Part shown: positions 53,105-63,893 of the stretch, one piece after another
How positions within the stretch are numbered: the stretch's first letter is position 1
Layout of the letters: the number at the start of each line of letters is the position of its first letter
Origin: Yarrowia lipolytica
Lineage: Eukaryota; Ascomycota; Dipodascomycetes; Dipodascales
Length of the DNA stretch: 64,000 nt
NCBI RefSeq assembly: GCF_001761485.1
Contig: NC_090773.1
Location: 930,001 to 994,000, forward strand
Direction: 5' to 3'
Notes under the pieces: model-generated
The model's database searches: none
What the model saw: the letters and a program-made list of their open reading frames with translations, nothing else
Told to the model about the DNA's origin: nothing
Program-made: the position numbers and the translations under genes

Positions 53105-55486
53105 ATGTCGGTCAATCCCGCACCCACGCCCTCGCACGAGGTCAAGACGGTGCTGATCGCCATCCACGATTTCAACAACCGGTCGGAGGACGAGCTGACG
53201 TTTGTGTCCGGCGAGCAAATCCAGGTGATTGAAAACGACTTTGAATTCAAAGACGGTTGGTACATTGGCAAGCGGCTCATCACGGGCGCCACGGGCCTGT
53301 TTCCACGCGTCTTTGCGTCCACCGTGGACGAGCTCATGGACGCGGACGTCCAGCCGGGCCAGCAGCTTCCTTCTTCGGGCCCCACAACTCCCGCAGGCTC
53401 GAATCCAAGCTCACGGGTCGTTTCGCAATCACAGCAATCGCCATCGGTCACAAAGACGCTCACAGACATCGATGAGGTGCTTTCGGAGCTCAACAACCAC
53501 ACAAGCCAGCTGTCGGTGACCAAGAAGGCGTCGGCCAACGGAGGCGAGCTGGACCCAGCACGCGTCATGTCGTGGACGCCGATACAGGTGGCAAGATGGT
53601 TCGAGAACCGGGGCTTTGAGCCGGCCATCCCCAAGCTCTTTGTCGAACACAAGATATCAGGTGCCATCCTCACCGAGCTCGAGCTGCAACATCTCAAGGA
53701 GCTGGACATCACGTCGTTCGGCACGCGGTTCGAGGTGTACAAGGAGATTGAGAAGCTGCGGGGCGATCCCATGTCGCCGCGGCCAACCAGTGGCAGTACC
53801 AACCGACGCTCCTCCACCGCATACGTGTCGCCTAAGAAGGGTCATATGCGGAAACGGTCCCAGTCTCTGGACAATCTTGATTCTCCTAGACTGAATAGCG
53901 AGTTTCCAATTTCGTCGCCTTCCACCGCTACACCCAGCACGGAGTTTGCTATCCCCCAAGGAGGCACTATTGACGACTTTGGTTTTGAAGAGGGACAGCC
54001 CCAGCAACCACCATCACAGCGACTGTCTCAGTCACAACGACAATCACAGTCTGAGCCCCAGACACAGAGGAGTTCGGTACACGACCCTCGCCTGTCTGCA
54101 TCGCAGCAACAGCAATCTCGAGGACGGTCATCAGCCAACGTGTCTAACAACAGCTCACGTCAATCAGTTACAGAGCCTCCCAAACACGATCTTCCCGAGT
54201 TGCCGCGCAAGACGCAGCAGCCACCAGAGGGGGCTGTCGATTCACGCAAATCTAAGGAATCCGTTCGGGATTTCCCCCGCAAGTCTCGTGAGTCGCAACG
54301 TCCTCCCCTCCAGCACGCCCACTCGTCGCACTCGACGCCACATTCGGTCATGGACTCGCCCCAGCTGCACCGCCACCCCTCGGCGGGGCATTCTCTCTCA
54401 TCTGAGAACGCCACTCATTTGGACTCGGACTCGCTGTCGTCATCCCCAGAGCCGAAATCGAGATCGTCGCGACGATCTTCTCTTCTTGACGCGGTCATGA
54501 ACGCCCCCTTGAGTCCTTCCAAGCGTTCTGGGCGAGAAGTAGGCTCCTCAGATCCCGATCTCACTCTGTCGCCCATCCAGCACCAGAAAGAGCAGCGTCC
54601 AGAGGCCATGCCCACTCCTCCCACACCCAAGAGAACCGGCAGCGGTCCCTTCAGAACGCTCCGAAAGACTCCCTCGGCCTCCAACATGCGGTCCAAGAGT
54701 CTCAGCTCGAAGCAGAAGACGTCGGCCTTCCGAGAAGGTATCAAGCACGTGAATCCCCGCGAGGCTGCCAAGAAGGCCGACTTTTCGGGCTGGATGTCCA
54801 AGAAGGGTTCTCAGAGCGTGGGCACGTGGAAGCAACGGTTCTTCTGTCTCACAGGCACCCGGCTGTCGTACTTTGCATCTCTTAACGACACCTACGAGCG
54901 AGGACTAATTGACCTGACGGCCCACAAGGTGGTTCCTGCACGTGACAATGAAGACAAGCTGGTGGCTTTGTATGCATCGGGCACAGGAGCAGGTAGATAC
55001 TGCTTCAAGCTGTTGCCGCCGGCTCCTGGGTCCAAAAAGGGACTCATGTTCACTGTCCCCAAGGTGCACTACTTTGCGGTGGACACCGCGGAAGAGATGA
55101 AGGGATGGATGAATGCATTTCTCAAGGCCACCATTGACCGAGATGATACAGTTCCTATTGTGTCGTCGTGTGTGACTCCTACTGTGACACTGAATCGGGC
55201 CCAGGAGATGCTGCAGGAGTCACACAAGAACATGGCGTTGTTGCAGAGCCAGCTGGATGCCAACGGAGGAGACATCGAGGCTGCTGAACAGGCTATTGGC
55301 ATCAAGACTCCTCCCATGTACAGTGACGAGTTTACGGTTCCCAATGGTGGAGTGACGCGTAAGAAGTCGATGGTCATTTCCCCCACCTCACCGGCGTCCT
55401 CTTCCATGCAGTCGCCGAAGAGTTATCAGACTGCGAGTCCGCAGGTTCCAGATATGCCCAGTATTGAGGGCAGTTTACAGGACTAA
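53105..55486 (+). CDS. Boi1/Boi2-type polarity scaffold (SH3-SAM-PH)
   Basis: The 793-residue protein has an SH3 domain at about residues 14-75 (LIAIHDFNNRSEDELTF, then GWYIGKRLITGATGLFP). A SAM domain lies at about 153-222 (MSWTPIQVARWFENRGFEP). A long Ser/Gln/Pro-rich disordered middle follows, and a PH domain at about 555-675 (SGWMSKKGSQSVGTWKQRF, then AVDTAEEMKGWMNAFL). The SH3-SAM-PH order is that of budding-yeast Boi1 and Boi2, which link Cdc42, Bem1 and exocytosis at sites of polarised growth. A single gene here could stand for both paralogues. A dimorphic yeast needs such polarity for hyphae, but that is inference. The first ATG is used, in CACAATG context. Confidence 0.92.
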   Translation: MSVNPAPTPSHEVKTVLIAIHDFNNRSEDELTFVSGEQIQVIENDFEFKDGWYIGKRLITGATGLFPRVFASTVDELMDADVQPGQQLPSSGPTTPAGSNPSSRVVSQSQQSPSVTKTLTDIDEVLSELNNHTSQLSVTKKASANGGELDPARVMSWTPIQVARWFENRGFEPAIPKLFVEHKISGAILTELELQHLKELDITSFGTRFEVYKEIEKLRGDPMSPRPTSGSTNRRSSTAYVSPKKGHMRKRSQSLDNLDSPRLNSEFPISSPSTATPSTEFAIPQGGTIDDFGFEEGQPQQPPSQRLSQSQRQSQSEPQTQRSSVHDPRLSASQQQQSRGRSSANVSNNSSRQSVTEPPKHDLPELPRKTQQPPEGAVDSRKSKESVRDFPRKSRESQRPPLQHAHSSHSTPHSVMDSPQLHRHPSAGHSLSSENATHLDSDSLSSSPEPKSRSSRRSSLLDAVMNAPLSPSKRSGREVGSSDPDLTLSPIQHQKEQRPEAMPTPPTPKRTGSGPFRTLRKTPSASNMRSKSLSSKQKTSAFREGIKHVNPREAAKKADFSGWMSKKGSQSVGTWKQRFFCLTGTRLSYFASLNDTYERGLIDLTAHKVVPARDNEDKLVALYASGTGAGRYCFKLLPPAPGSKKGLMFTVPKVHYFAVDTAEEMKGWMNAFLKATIDRDDTVPIVSSCVTPTVTLNRAQEMLQESHKNMALLQSQLDANGGDIEAAEQAIGIKTPPMYSDEFTVPNGGVTRKKSMVISPTSPASSSMQSPKSYQTASPQVPDMPSIEGSLQD

Positions 55487-56112
55487 CATTATAATGCTAA
55501 TTGGAGTTTGGAGTTTGAGAACGCGAGATCAAGGAACTTTCTCCGAGAGCTTGCACACATTTTTCCTCGTACACAGCATGTAGAGAGCTTTTGGACCCAG
55601 AGTTATGGAGGGTGTTACTGTAGATTACCCCCACGTAGTGCAGATTACTATTACCACGCTGCAAACAACTCATGAGCTTGTGTCTCTATAAGAAGTGGGA
55701 GATCGATACTCTACGAGGGGGCTTGTCTAGTACATTCGTACTCACACTACAGTATGTACATACAAGTATCACTATCGTGTATGGGCAGAGCAGAGACATA
55801 CAAATCACACTTGGGTGTAGATGACATGAGTTGCAGTATGTACACACGCTTCTAGAGAACTGATGGCTTGATCCACAAGTTTTTCTTCCGGGATGCTGTT
55901 GATATGCGGTTGAGGTATACGGCATTTGGCATTGAGAATGTACGATAGCTAGCTAATATCAGATGGTAAAGTCAACTCTCCGACTCGTAATATAATATGT
56001 TGAATGTACTTCATATTCTGTGTATGTTGTTAACATATCCAGATGCTATACATCTATAGATAGGACGTTGTCCACTTCTAACCTTTGGCCAGTCGTTTCC
56101 GTGTTTCCACGC
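55487..56112. other. Convergent spacer
   Basis: This 626-base AT-rich spacer lies between the 3' ends of the BOI-type and reductase genes. Nothing is recognised. Confidence 0.5.
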
Positions 56113-57063
56113 TTAGGCGAAAATGGGAAGGTTAGCGTAGACACCGGGATCGTTGAATCGCAGGTTCTTGTTGAGGTTGGAGATCTCCTTAATCTCGGCC
56201 TCGGTCAGGTCAAAGTCCAGAGATTCGAGGTTCTGAGTTTGTCGCTCGACGTTGTTGGACTTGGGGATGACGGCAATGCCTCGCTGGGTAGCCCATCGCA
56301 GCAGAACCTGGGAGGGGGTCTTGTTGTGAGCCTTGGCGATCTTGGTGATGGTCTCGTTCTCGAAAAGAGGAGGGACCTTCTGGTCCATGCCAATCTCCAC
56401 AAAGGAGGCGGGGCCGAAAGAAGAGTAGGCAGTGACCTGGATGTTGTTGTCCTTTGCGAGCTGGGTCAGCTGGGGCTGCACCAGGTAGGGGTGGTGCTCA
56501 ATCTGCAGAGCAGAAATGGGGTGCTTGTTGTAGGTCTGGACGTCGTAAATGTTCTGGGCGGTGAAGTTGGAGACACCAATGGACTTGGCGATTCCGGTAT
56601 CAACTAGCTCCTCGAGAGCCTCCCAGGTCTCTCGGGTAGGGATCTTGGCCAGAGGGTTAGGACCCGAGTCAGTGGCGTTGGTCCATCCAGCCCACTCCTT
56701 CTCGGAGATGGGAATGTACTGCATGGGGATGGGGAAGTGGATGAGGTAGAGATCGATGTAGTCGAGTCCCCACCACTCGTTCTGCTCCTTGGCGATCTGC
56801 AGAGCGTGCTCCTTTGAGTGGAAGGTGTTCCACAACTTGGTGGTGATGAAGATGTCCTCTCGCTTGACCAGGCCATCCTTGATGGCTCGTCGGATACCTT
56901 CGCCGGCCTCTCGCTCGTTCTGGTAGTCGAAGGCGCCGTCAAACAGTCTGTAACCGTTCTTGATGGCTCCGTAGACGGTGTCGGCGGTCTTGTCACGGGG
57001 GACCTTCCACAGGCCGAATCCGACCTTGGGCATGGACTTTCCGGAGGCGAGCTTGAAGGACAT
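56113..57063 (-). CDS. NAD(P)H-dependent aldose/xylose reductase, aldo-keto reductase family
   Basis: The 316-residue enzyme matches the yeast xylose reductase size (about 320) and family. The catalytic tetrad is Asp42 and Tyr47 in FDGAFDYQNE, Lys76 in TTKLWN and His109 in LIHFP. The coenzyme loop IPKSNNVERQTQN carries Lys268 and Arg274, the pair that grips the NADPH phosphate in xylose reductases. GVSNF and the IEHHPYLVQP stretch are AKR2 marks. It would reduce xylose or other aldehydes in the cytosol. The start is the ATG giving MSFKLASGKSMPKVGFG; 53 codons of open upstream frame are leader. True substrate range cannot be read from sequence, so no symbol is given. Confidence 0.93.
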   Translation of the reverse strand: MSFKLASGKSMPKVGFGLWKVPRDKTADTVYGAIKNGYRLFDGAFDYQNEREAGEGIRRAIKDGLVKREDIFITTKLWNTFHSKEHALQIAKEQNEWWGLDYIDLYLIHFPIPMQYIPISEKEWAGWTNATDSGPNPLAKIPTRETWEALEELVDTGIAKSIGVSNFTAQNIYDVQTYNKHPISALQIEHHPYLVQPQLTQLAKDNNIQVTAYSSFGPASFVEIGMDQKVPPLFENETITKIAKAHNKTPSQVLLRWATQRGIAVIPKSNNVERQTQNLESLDFDLTEAEIKEISNLNKNLRFNDPGVYANLPIFA

Positions 57064-58092
57064 GTTCAATTGGTGTGTTTGGGTTGATAGGCTGGTAGTT
57101 TGTGTCAATTGTGGGTCAATTGAGTGTAAGAAGAAACGTTGACAGCAGTACTCTACTTGTAGGTGGTTTGGGTCGGGTTGCTCTGTAGCTGTGACTGAAT
57201 GTACGCTTGTGGCGGCAGACACAAGTACATCCTGGCACTGCCAAAGGTAGGTCCCAACGACACACCTTGCAGCGTTTCACCTTGGCCTCCCCCGATTATG
57301 CAGGGCCGTGCAGTGACGAGCACTGAGAGAGACAGAGATGAGAGCAAAGAGCGGTCGGAGACGTTGGTGGGGTTGAGGAGAAGACGAGGGGAAGACATGT
57401 GACAGATTGCATGCTTTTGACGGCAGCCGGTTACCATGTATCCACTTTGCACAAGCCGTTGGATCATGTGGCGTTCGATTGTTTGTCTTGTAGTTGTGTA
57501 GCATCTGCATGTAAGCTGTGCGTGCACCAGTGGCTACCAAGCAAGTGAAAAGAAGGTCGTGGAATGTCATGGGAACATTGTGGAGAGAGGGAACTTGTAC
57601 GAGTACGGTAGCTACAAGTGCGAGTTTTGGAGGAGAAAGAAGGAAACATTAGCCGGTTTTGCAAGGGGAGAAAGTTGTTTTTCTCACCCAATTACTACCG
57701 TACAAGAAGTACATACTAATAGTTGTCTGTCGATGCAGCGTCTGATGTTCCACCACTTGGCTGAAGATCATCTTGGTACGTACAGTGTTGTACGAGCACT
57801 TTCACCTCGCTCAGAGATGTAGGGGCGTTACAAAGCTACACGTCCATCTTCTGCAGTTTGACCATCGAGTCTCCCTCACTTTTCTCGTTAGATCGTTACT
57901 AGCCACTGTTTCAGCAATGTCTCGGAGAAGAGTGCATACAGTAGCTAATAGTGAGCGCTCGTGTCTGGTGGTGAAAAAATGGATGTACCCTGCATACTTG
58001 AAGAGACTGAATGGCGGGACAGATAGTGAATCTAGTCAACAGCTATTGAAGGAAAGATAACATACGGTATATATCATATCTCACCAATTGTA
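57064..58092. other. Reductase upstream region and spacer
   Basis: No gene is supported. Several TTGTACGAGTAC/CTACAAGTG words occur near 57593-57625 and 57780. Confidence 0.45.
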
Positions 58093-58534
58093 CTATACGC
58101 TCTGAATGGGCCAAGAACCATTCTCTGAAGCTATGCACTCAATCAGACTGTAAATTCCATACTCGTCTTCAATGTCGATCGCCGGAAGAATCTGTTGTTC
58201 CAGGCCTTGGACCGAGACATGCTCATATGTACTGGGTCTACTGGTAGCGTAGCCTGAGTAATGGAGCCCAACATACGATACCGTACGACATTGTACGCTC
58301 GCCAAACCGCCTCACATGATACATTCCCCTCCTACAGTATGTAGATGTCGATAGCTTGTCTCCACACCCCTCTTCATCTTGTCTTCTGAGTGATTGTCGG
58401 TATAGCCGGGAACCGTTGCTCTCAAAACTGGGGGAGTGCTCAAGCCGTTCAAATGCCGAACAGATATTGACACCCTCAATCCAGATATCCACTCTCAACC
58501 TCGTATTGTGGCCGTCGCTCAGTGAGACACTCAA
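58093..58534 (-). pseudogene. Coding-like fragments, unrecognised, probably decayed
   Basis: Two overlapping minus-strand stretches in different frames read like protein: SDGHNTRLRVDIWIEGVNIC in the upstream half and EQQILPAIDIEDEYGIYSLI near the end, before a stop. Neither has a convincing start. The most likely reading is a host gene relic or a gene fragment, with chance less likely given the composition. The family is not recognised. Confidence 0.25.
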
Positions 58535-59163
58535 CGTCAGTCAACTTTGTTTCTATGAGGTCATATAACCAAGACGCACGAAAAGCAAAGAGTCAAGACA
58601 AGAGACCCCAGATGCATAGCCCCTCAGGGGTCTAGACTGTACGGCGATGGAGGCAGCTACAATCCACAGATGGTAGGGTAACAAGACTTCAATTGACCCC
58701 ATGGAGTCAGAGCGCCATCACTTACGTTGCTGTACTTTTACTGCACCACGATGTACTAAAACAACGCATCTGTCGCTGTAGCACGGTCTAATAACGGTAC
58801 ATTTACAGTATGTTACAGTTAACCTCACCATGTGGGTTGACGCCACTGGAGCAGCCTACAGTAAGTCAATGTCATTTAGCCGAACATTTGTTTTTTTTGT
58901 TGCTCAGATAATTAACTGTTTTCTCATTACACTTCCGATACTGAGCTTATCGGTCTTCAGCCGTGATACTGACGTCTGTCGTAACGGTGTTACCTCATAT
59001 AAATATATTCAATGTTAATTCTCTACGATACAAGACGCCTATACTTTCGTCATTCTCTCGGTCGTATTCTCTGCTGGCAGTTCGATGGTTCAGCCGTCAA
59101 CAGAGTGTGGTACAGAACAGTACCCATATTATAGCATATAGGTCGCTCCGGCGGTCGCTCACG
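58535..59163. other. Spacer, nothing recognised
   Basis: This 630-base spacer lies upstream of the fragment and downstream of the phospho-motif gene. No feature is seen. Confidence 0.45.
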
Positions 59164-59766
59164 CTAGTCAAAAGAAAACTCTCCCTTTAGCATGCGCTCT
59201 GAGGTTGGAGAAGGAGCTCTTCTGATCGACTCACGTCGTGGCGGAATGTTAATGGGTGCACTGGGACTATAGGTGGAAGCTGGGCTCGACACTGAGTACT
59301 CCGGGTACTCCATTGTAGGCGTAGGCAATGACGTGGCCACCACCTCTTTCTGCAGCTTGCCGCTTTTGTTGAGTTCCATCATCTGGGCCCGCTGCTTGAA
59401 CTGCTCGTAGTGCATGTCCAACGAGTTGCGTCGCGAGCCCCAGTTGGGTGGCGACATCTGGTCGATCGACATCTTGCGGCCTGCAGTCATGAATGTGGCT
59501 GTTGTGGGAGTAAGGCCGGTAGTGGGAGATGCTGGCTGCGGTCGAGCGTTGCCTAGATCGATCGAACGGGATCGCATGTGCCTGACTATGGGAGTTTCGG
59601 GCGGCGAGGGAGGGAACTTGAATGCGCCCGAGTACGCTCCTCGTTCTAGTGAATGGGCAATGGGCGATGTGGCGAACGAGTAGTCCTTTTTGAACGGCGA
59701 TTCCTTGGAGGAAAACGAATCTCTTCGAAGATGGGAGGTTTTCACTTCGAGGGGTTTGACTGACAT
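59164..59766 (-). CDS. Small Ser/Pro-rich protein with repeated RxxS motifs, unrecognised
   Basis: From the first ATG (MSVKPLEVKTSHL) the product is 200 residues. It is polar and largely disordered, with at least four basophilic kinase or 14-3-3-like motifs: RRDSFS, RSRSID, RRNSLD and RRESIRRAPSP. A short, more ordered block, SLDMHYEQFKQRAQMMELNK, looks helical. No membrane span, signal peptide or enzyme motif is present. This pattern suits a small regulatory phosphoprotein under PKA- or AGC-kinase control, but I cannot name the family. The frame stays open for 67 more codons upstream without an ATG. A TATATACC word near 60044 suits a minus-strand promoter and would give a leader of about 200 bases. 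Confidence 0.65.
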   Translation of the reverse strand: MSVKPLEVKTSHLRRDSFSSKESPFKKDYSFATSPIAHSLERGAYSGAFKFPPSPPETPIVRHMRSRSIDLGNARPQPASPTTGLTPTTATFMTAGRKMSIDQMSPPNWGSRRNSLDMHYEQFKQRAQMMELNKSGKLQKEVVATSLPTPTMEYPEYSVSSPASTYSPSAPINIPPRRESIRRAPSPTSERMLKGEFSFD

Positions 59767-61526
59767 GTCAAGAGTGATGGGTAGGGGAGTCAGATGCAGG
59801 GAGTGGTTGGAGTGGTGTTTGTGAGACTCTGAAGTGTGTGAAGTACAAGTCAGAGGTCTTGAGGACGGCTCAAGAGGGTGATTGTATGTTCCTGTGAGAG
59901 GCGTGGACTGGTGAGCGTGATAGATGTTGTAGGTACTTGGGTGTGGTGTCGGCTGTTGTAGTGTCACGTAGTCGCTGAGGTGAAGTGGGATTGTGTCAGG
60001 CTAGCTAACTCTTCACCACCAACCACGACCGCGCTGCTCCTTATATACCACGACGACTAGCTACATCTTACCTCCAACCTTGGTCGCTATCGGCCAGAGC
60101 CAAGCAGCCTTTAACTTTTATCTTGTGGGGAAAAAGCACACAAGCTGGCATGATTTGGAGCTAAAAGGTTGTGAAATAATACTGTCGAAAAATATCCCGT
60201 CAATGGAGTCGCGGTCCTTGTGCCGACCGTAGTTGCGACGTGGAGAACCATTGTAGCCATTTGACACCTCAAGTATACATATGTCGACATGCCGACACAG
60301 CCACCTCCGTCGCAACTACAAGATAGAGAGCTCTCTCTGCTCAACGTATAGTAAATTCACAAAACCAAACAGTAACAATGGTGGCGGAACATGTGTCAGA
60401 GCAAGCGACTATCGTACCGTAGGATCACGCACACAAGTAGAGGTAAAAAACCAAGAGTGTAACCGAGAGATAGCCTCGGCGGAAGATGAGAAAGATGGTC
60501 GGAGAAAGAAAAACGGAGACGGAGGCATAACACTTAGTCGCTATGGAGGTTTGTAAGCAGATGCAGAGTAGTATGAAGTACAAATGCTGTAGGTGGATTT
60601 TTTCAGCCAAATGGGTAAGTTTCCCCCCCCACATCCCAGGTTCTGGACCTACAATCTACCCGGTACCATACTTGTACCGTATTCATTTGTCTATCTCTTC
60701 ACCTACATTTCACTCCGCACCCTCCTCCTCCACACCTTATGCGGACCCACCCAACGTCATTACACATGGTCTCGGAGATGGTTGTGGATAGAAACAAACA
60801 TATTTGGAACTGAACTGGAGCTAGTCGAATGGAAAATTCAGCCAAGGCGCTACAGACAGCCTTGTTGTGTTAGTGCGGTTTCGAGTGCACTCTCAATGAC
60901 ACTCCTTACTTTGCTGCTGCTCTATGCTTCTCACCCTCCGCACTATCCTATAGCAATAGGCGTGTTCTCGCTCGTACCAGCCCTCGTAAGCACACCCCAC
61001 CAAGACATGGTATGACCAATGCATATCCTGGGGCGACAAAACAAACAAGTTGGCCAACTCCACCATTGCACCTGACCACGCCAGACCATGCTGCAGGTCT
61101 CACTTCTGTGCGACCGGTAGAAAAAGGAACTAGTTGCAGCAAAGTGAGACTGTGTTCGCCCGACGCCGAAGCAGCTGCCACGATCAAGTCCATTTCTAAA
61201 CACCCCATCCACGACCGCGCTACTGTAGCTGCTTTTCAACAACTAGCATCGCAACAAGACGGTTCGGCCAAGGCCATGTTACGTACCCCAGATTTCAGCT
61301 TCCCCGCAAAAAACGCAAAGTGTCAAAAGTCTATCTACACCACGGACATGATACAAGTAATAATGTCCCCCCAGTTTGCAGCGACACGCTCCCACAACGC
61401 AGGAGCAGAGTTTGGCAGACGTGATTGCAGGCAGCGATCGGCGGGTGGTGCGAGAGACTGGTAGTAATGGCCTGAGCTATGGCCTGAGAACAGAGTCACT
61501 CCTCCATGTGATTGATTATTCACCAC
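59767..61526. other. Spacer upstream of the phospho-motif gene
   Basis: No gene is supported. A 150-codon plus-strand frame from 61012 lacks coding bias. CT-rich tracts occur near 60700. Confidence 0.45.
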
Positions 61527-62355
61527 GAGTAGGTACCAGCACTAGAAGGTGATCTTTTAGCCCTTTGGCTTGTACCTTAGCACCCCTCCAAGACTTCAAC
61601 TTGTTATAGTCTTGCCGCAACCCATTACCCCAATCCATTGGAGGGGTACCCCATGGTGGGAATGAGGTGGGGTTCAAATGTGTCATTTTGGAGAAGAGTC
61701 TATGGTGGGCGAGTTGTCAAGGTCTACGAAGCAAAGCTGTGATTTGAGCGTCCCTCGAGACCATCAAAAACAGTCGACCGTTTCAGAGTGCTACGCTACA
61801 GTTTCTATACTGGTAGTCCAAGAACCGTGCCCGTGATGGTGGTAGGCCCTGCCAAGTTGTAGCTCGACTGGAAAGGCTAGCTCCTAAACCCATCTGCTAC
61901 GTCACTACCAGATGGTTCCAGACTATTATGATAAGCAGCTGGGGTTGGGCCTACTCCTGGCAGCCTAACCGCTATGCTGGACCCGTCAACAAAGCACCTT
62001 TACCCCAAACGTAATAGGTTGCCTGTCCTTGATAGCGGTATGCTTCTCCGTGAAATCAGAGGTTGAAACATGTCTTGACGTCAAGCGCAAGTTAGATTGG
62101 TTCCTTAGCGACCTGGGAAATGTGTGCAGTTGCTTGAACTACCGTAGGGCCCATCCAGCCTCAGCCCCTTCACCCCGCTACTCGTAGTCTTCCCCGAGCC
62201 GTTTCTTAGGCCTAGCACCATCGACGAATTCACCTTGTGTTTCCGTTATACAAGTGAAATTAAATCTCCGAAAATAGAAACCAATACTCATGCGACCAAG
62301 AGCCCCCAAACTAAACCTACGGCGCTGGCTAGCTCCCAGCAGTTATGTCACCCTG
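61527..62355. other. ORF-free stretch of 0.8 kb
   Basis: No open frame of 60 codons or more occurs on either strand here, unlike the rest of the window. The base composition is rather balanced, with local self-complementary words such as GGAGGGGTACCCC. It could be a diverged spacer or hold a structured RNA. I looked for U2-, U4-, U6-, 5S-, SRP- and RNase P-like landmarks and found none convincing. Confidence 0.3.
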
Positions 62356-63893
62356 TTATCCGTTATCATTGATGCTACCCCGTTTTATCAACCAAGCTAT
62401 GGCAATTGCAAGCGATAGACGACGAAAAAAGTAGGTTGATAGTTGGGCTTGGACAATGAACCACCATGTCGATAATTGAGCTATTCGCACCACCGAGGCA
62501 TTGGGCATCTCAGCATTGTTCAACTCACCTGGACTGCTGTATGACTGGAAAAAAGCCCACAAACCTGCCACACTCCTTGTGCTCTAGCTCTAGCTCTAGT
62601 CTCAATGTTTCGGCTCTATCCCCACGTTATCCCTTACATATTCGCACTAAGTCTGGCTTCTCCAGACCCAGCTCCGGTCTAATCGAGGGGATCCGGACAC
62701 TAGGAGACCCAACACGTCTTGAACAAGTATCTGTGGGGAAAATCACCCCGTCAGTTGACCTAGCGATATCATGTCTAACGAGGCTGACGCAACATTCAAA
62801 ATAATTCGAGACCTCCACCGTACTAGCGAAACACCGTCTTCGAAGACATCGAGGTAGGCAGTCCCACTGCAAACTCCGCCTGCCGACGTAATTAACACTA
62901 CGGGTACAAGTCGTCATCTTGCGTACTGTACTTGTAGCTGTCTCAGCTCACCGACACCATTAGCGTTGGAGTCGAAACTCGACTTGAGACAAACGTTTGT
63001 AGGGTTGTGCCGTAATTACTGAAGATTATACTTAGAGAAGAGTAGACTGTTCGACGAAGGTCAATTACGTCACCGCATTAACGGTTGCTCTATCTTCCCA
63101 TACTTCTATGAAGACATTTCTGTTGAAACATCTGTCATTCCTGAAACAGTATCCATCTTGGAAACATCAGTCTTCTCTCACTCCACCATCCAAGCTGTCT
63201 CAGACAATAGAGATAACAAAACACATGTAATCTCACCGTTTCCAACAATTAATCACAGCTACTAAAACTCCAAACAACTCACCACAAACCCCCCCACCAC
63301 CCGTCATTGCTTTTCATCTACACGCATCACTTGACATTCTCACCAAGTCAGGAGTTGTTTGCGACATTGGACCAAGTCAGGTCTCAGATGGCGTCTTGTG
63401 ACTAAAGATGGCTTCAGTAGTCACCATAACACACAACCGTCTCACCAGTCCTGCGTTTCCATGATCATGGGTCTAAATGTTATCTGTTCAGGAACAAGTA
63501 CGGCGAACTCAGTGCACATCTGTTCACCAATGGATCATGTTTCGTACTGTACAGTGACGCACCAGGTGTAACGCAGGGATAATCTCATCAAAATGCCTAT
63601 GGATAACCTGTCAAAAGTTTTGGTTTGTGTAGGCATCTTCTCCATATACTGTATATACCCTTAGAGAAGCACTGTAAGATTATCGACAGTACTGCTTGGT
63701 ATTTGGAAGCAAAGCAAAAGTGTTCGTAAAGCACATGGCTTCCAATCGGTGCTCCACATATCCGTCTTGCTCCTTCTCATTGTGCTCACTTACCAATCAT
63801 AGCATCAGCGCTAAATACTTACTCCCTGGTTGTCATCATTCATAGACATCAAAGATATCACATTCCATTCATTAAACATTCGTTAACATTATG
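62356..63893. other. Spacer before the right-edge gene
   Basis: No gene is supported. CTAGCTCTAGCTCTAG repeats lie near 62583-62600. The sequence 3' of the edge gene (63600-63893) is AT-rich. Confidence 0.45.

Noticed and set aside
61012-61464. A 150-codon plus-strand frame starting MTNAYPGATKQ
   Set aside because: It has no coding bias or recognisable motif and overlaps equally long frames on the other strand.
61550-61590. A stretch resembling the 5' end of U2 snRNA (ATCTTTTAGCCCTTTGGCTTG)
   Set aside because: The match is partial and lacks the essential branch-site-recognition GTAGTA and downstream stems.
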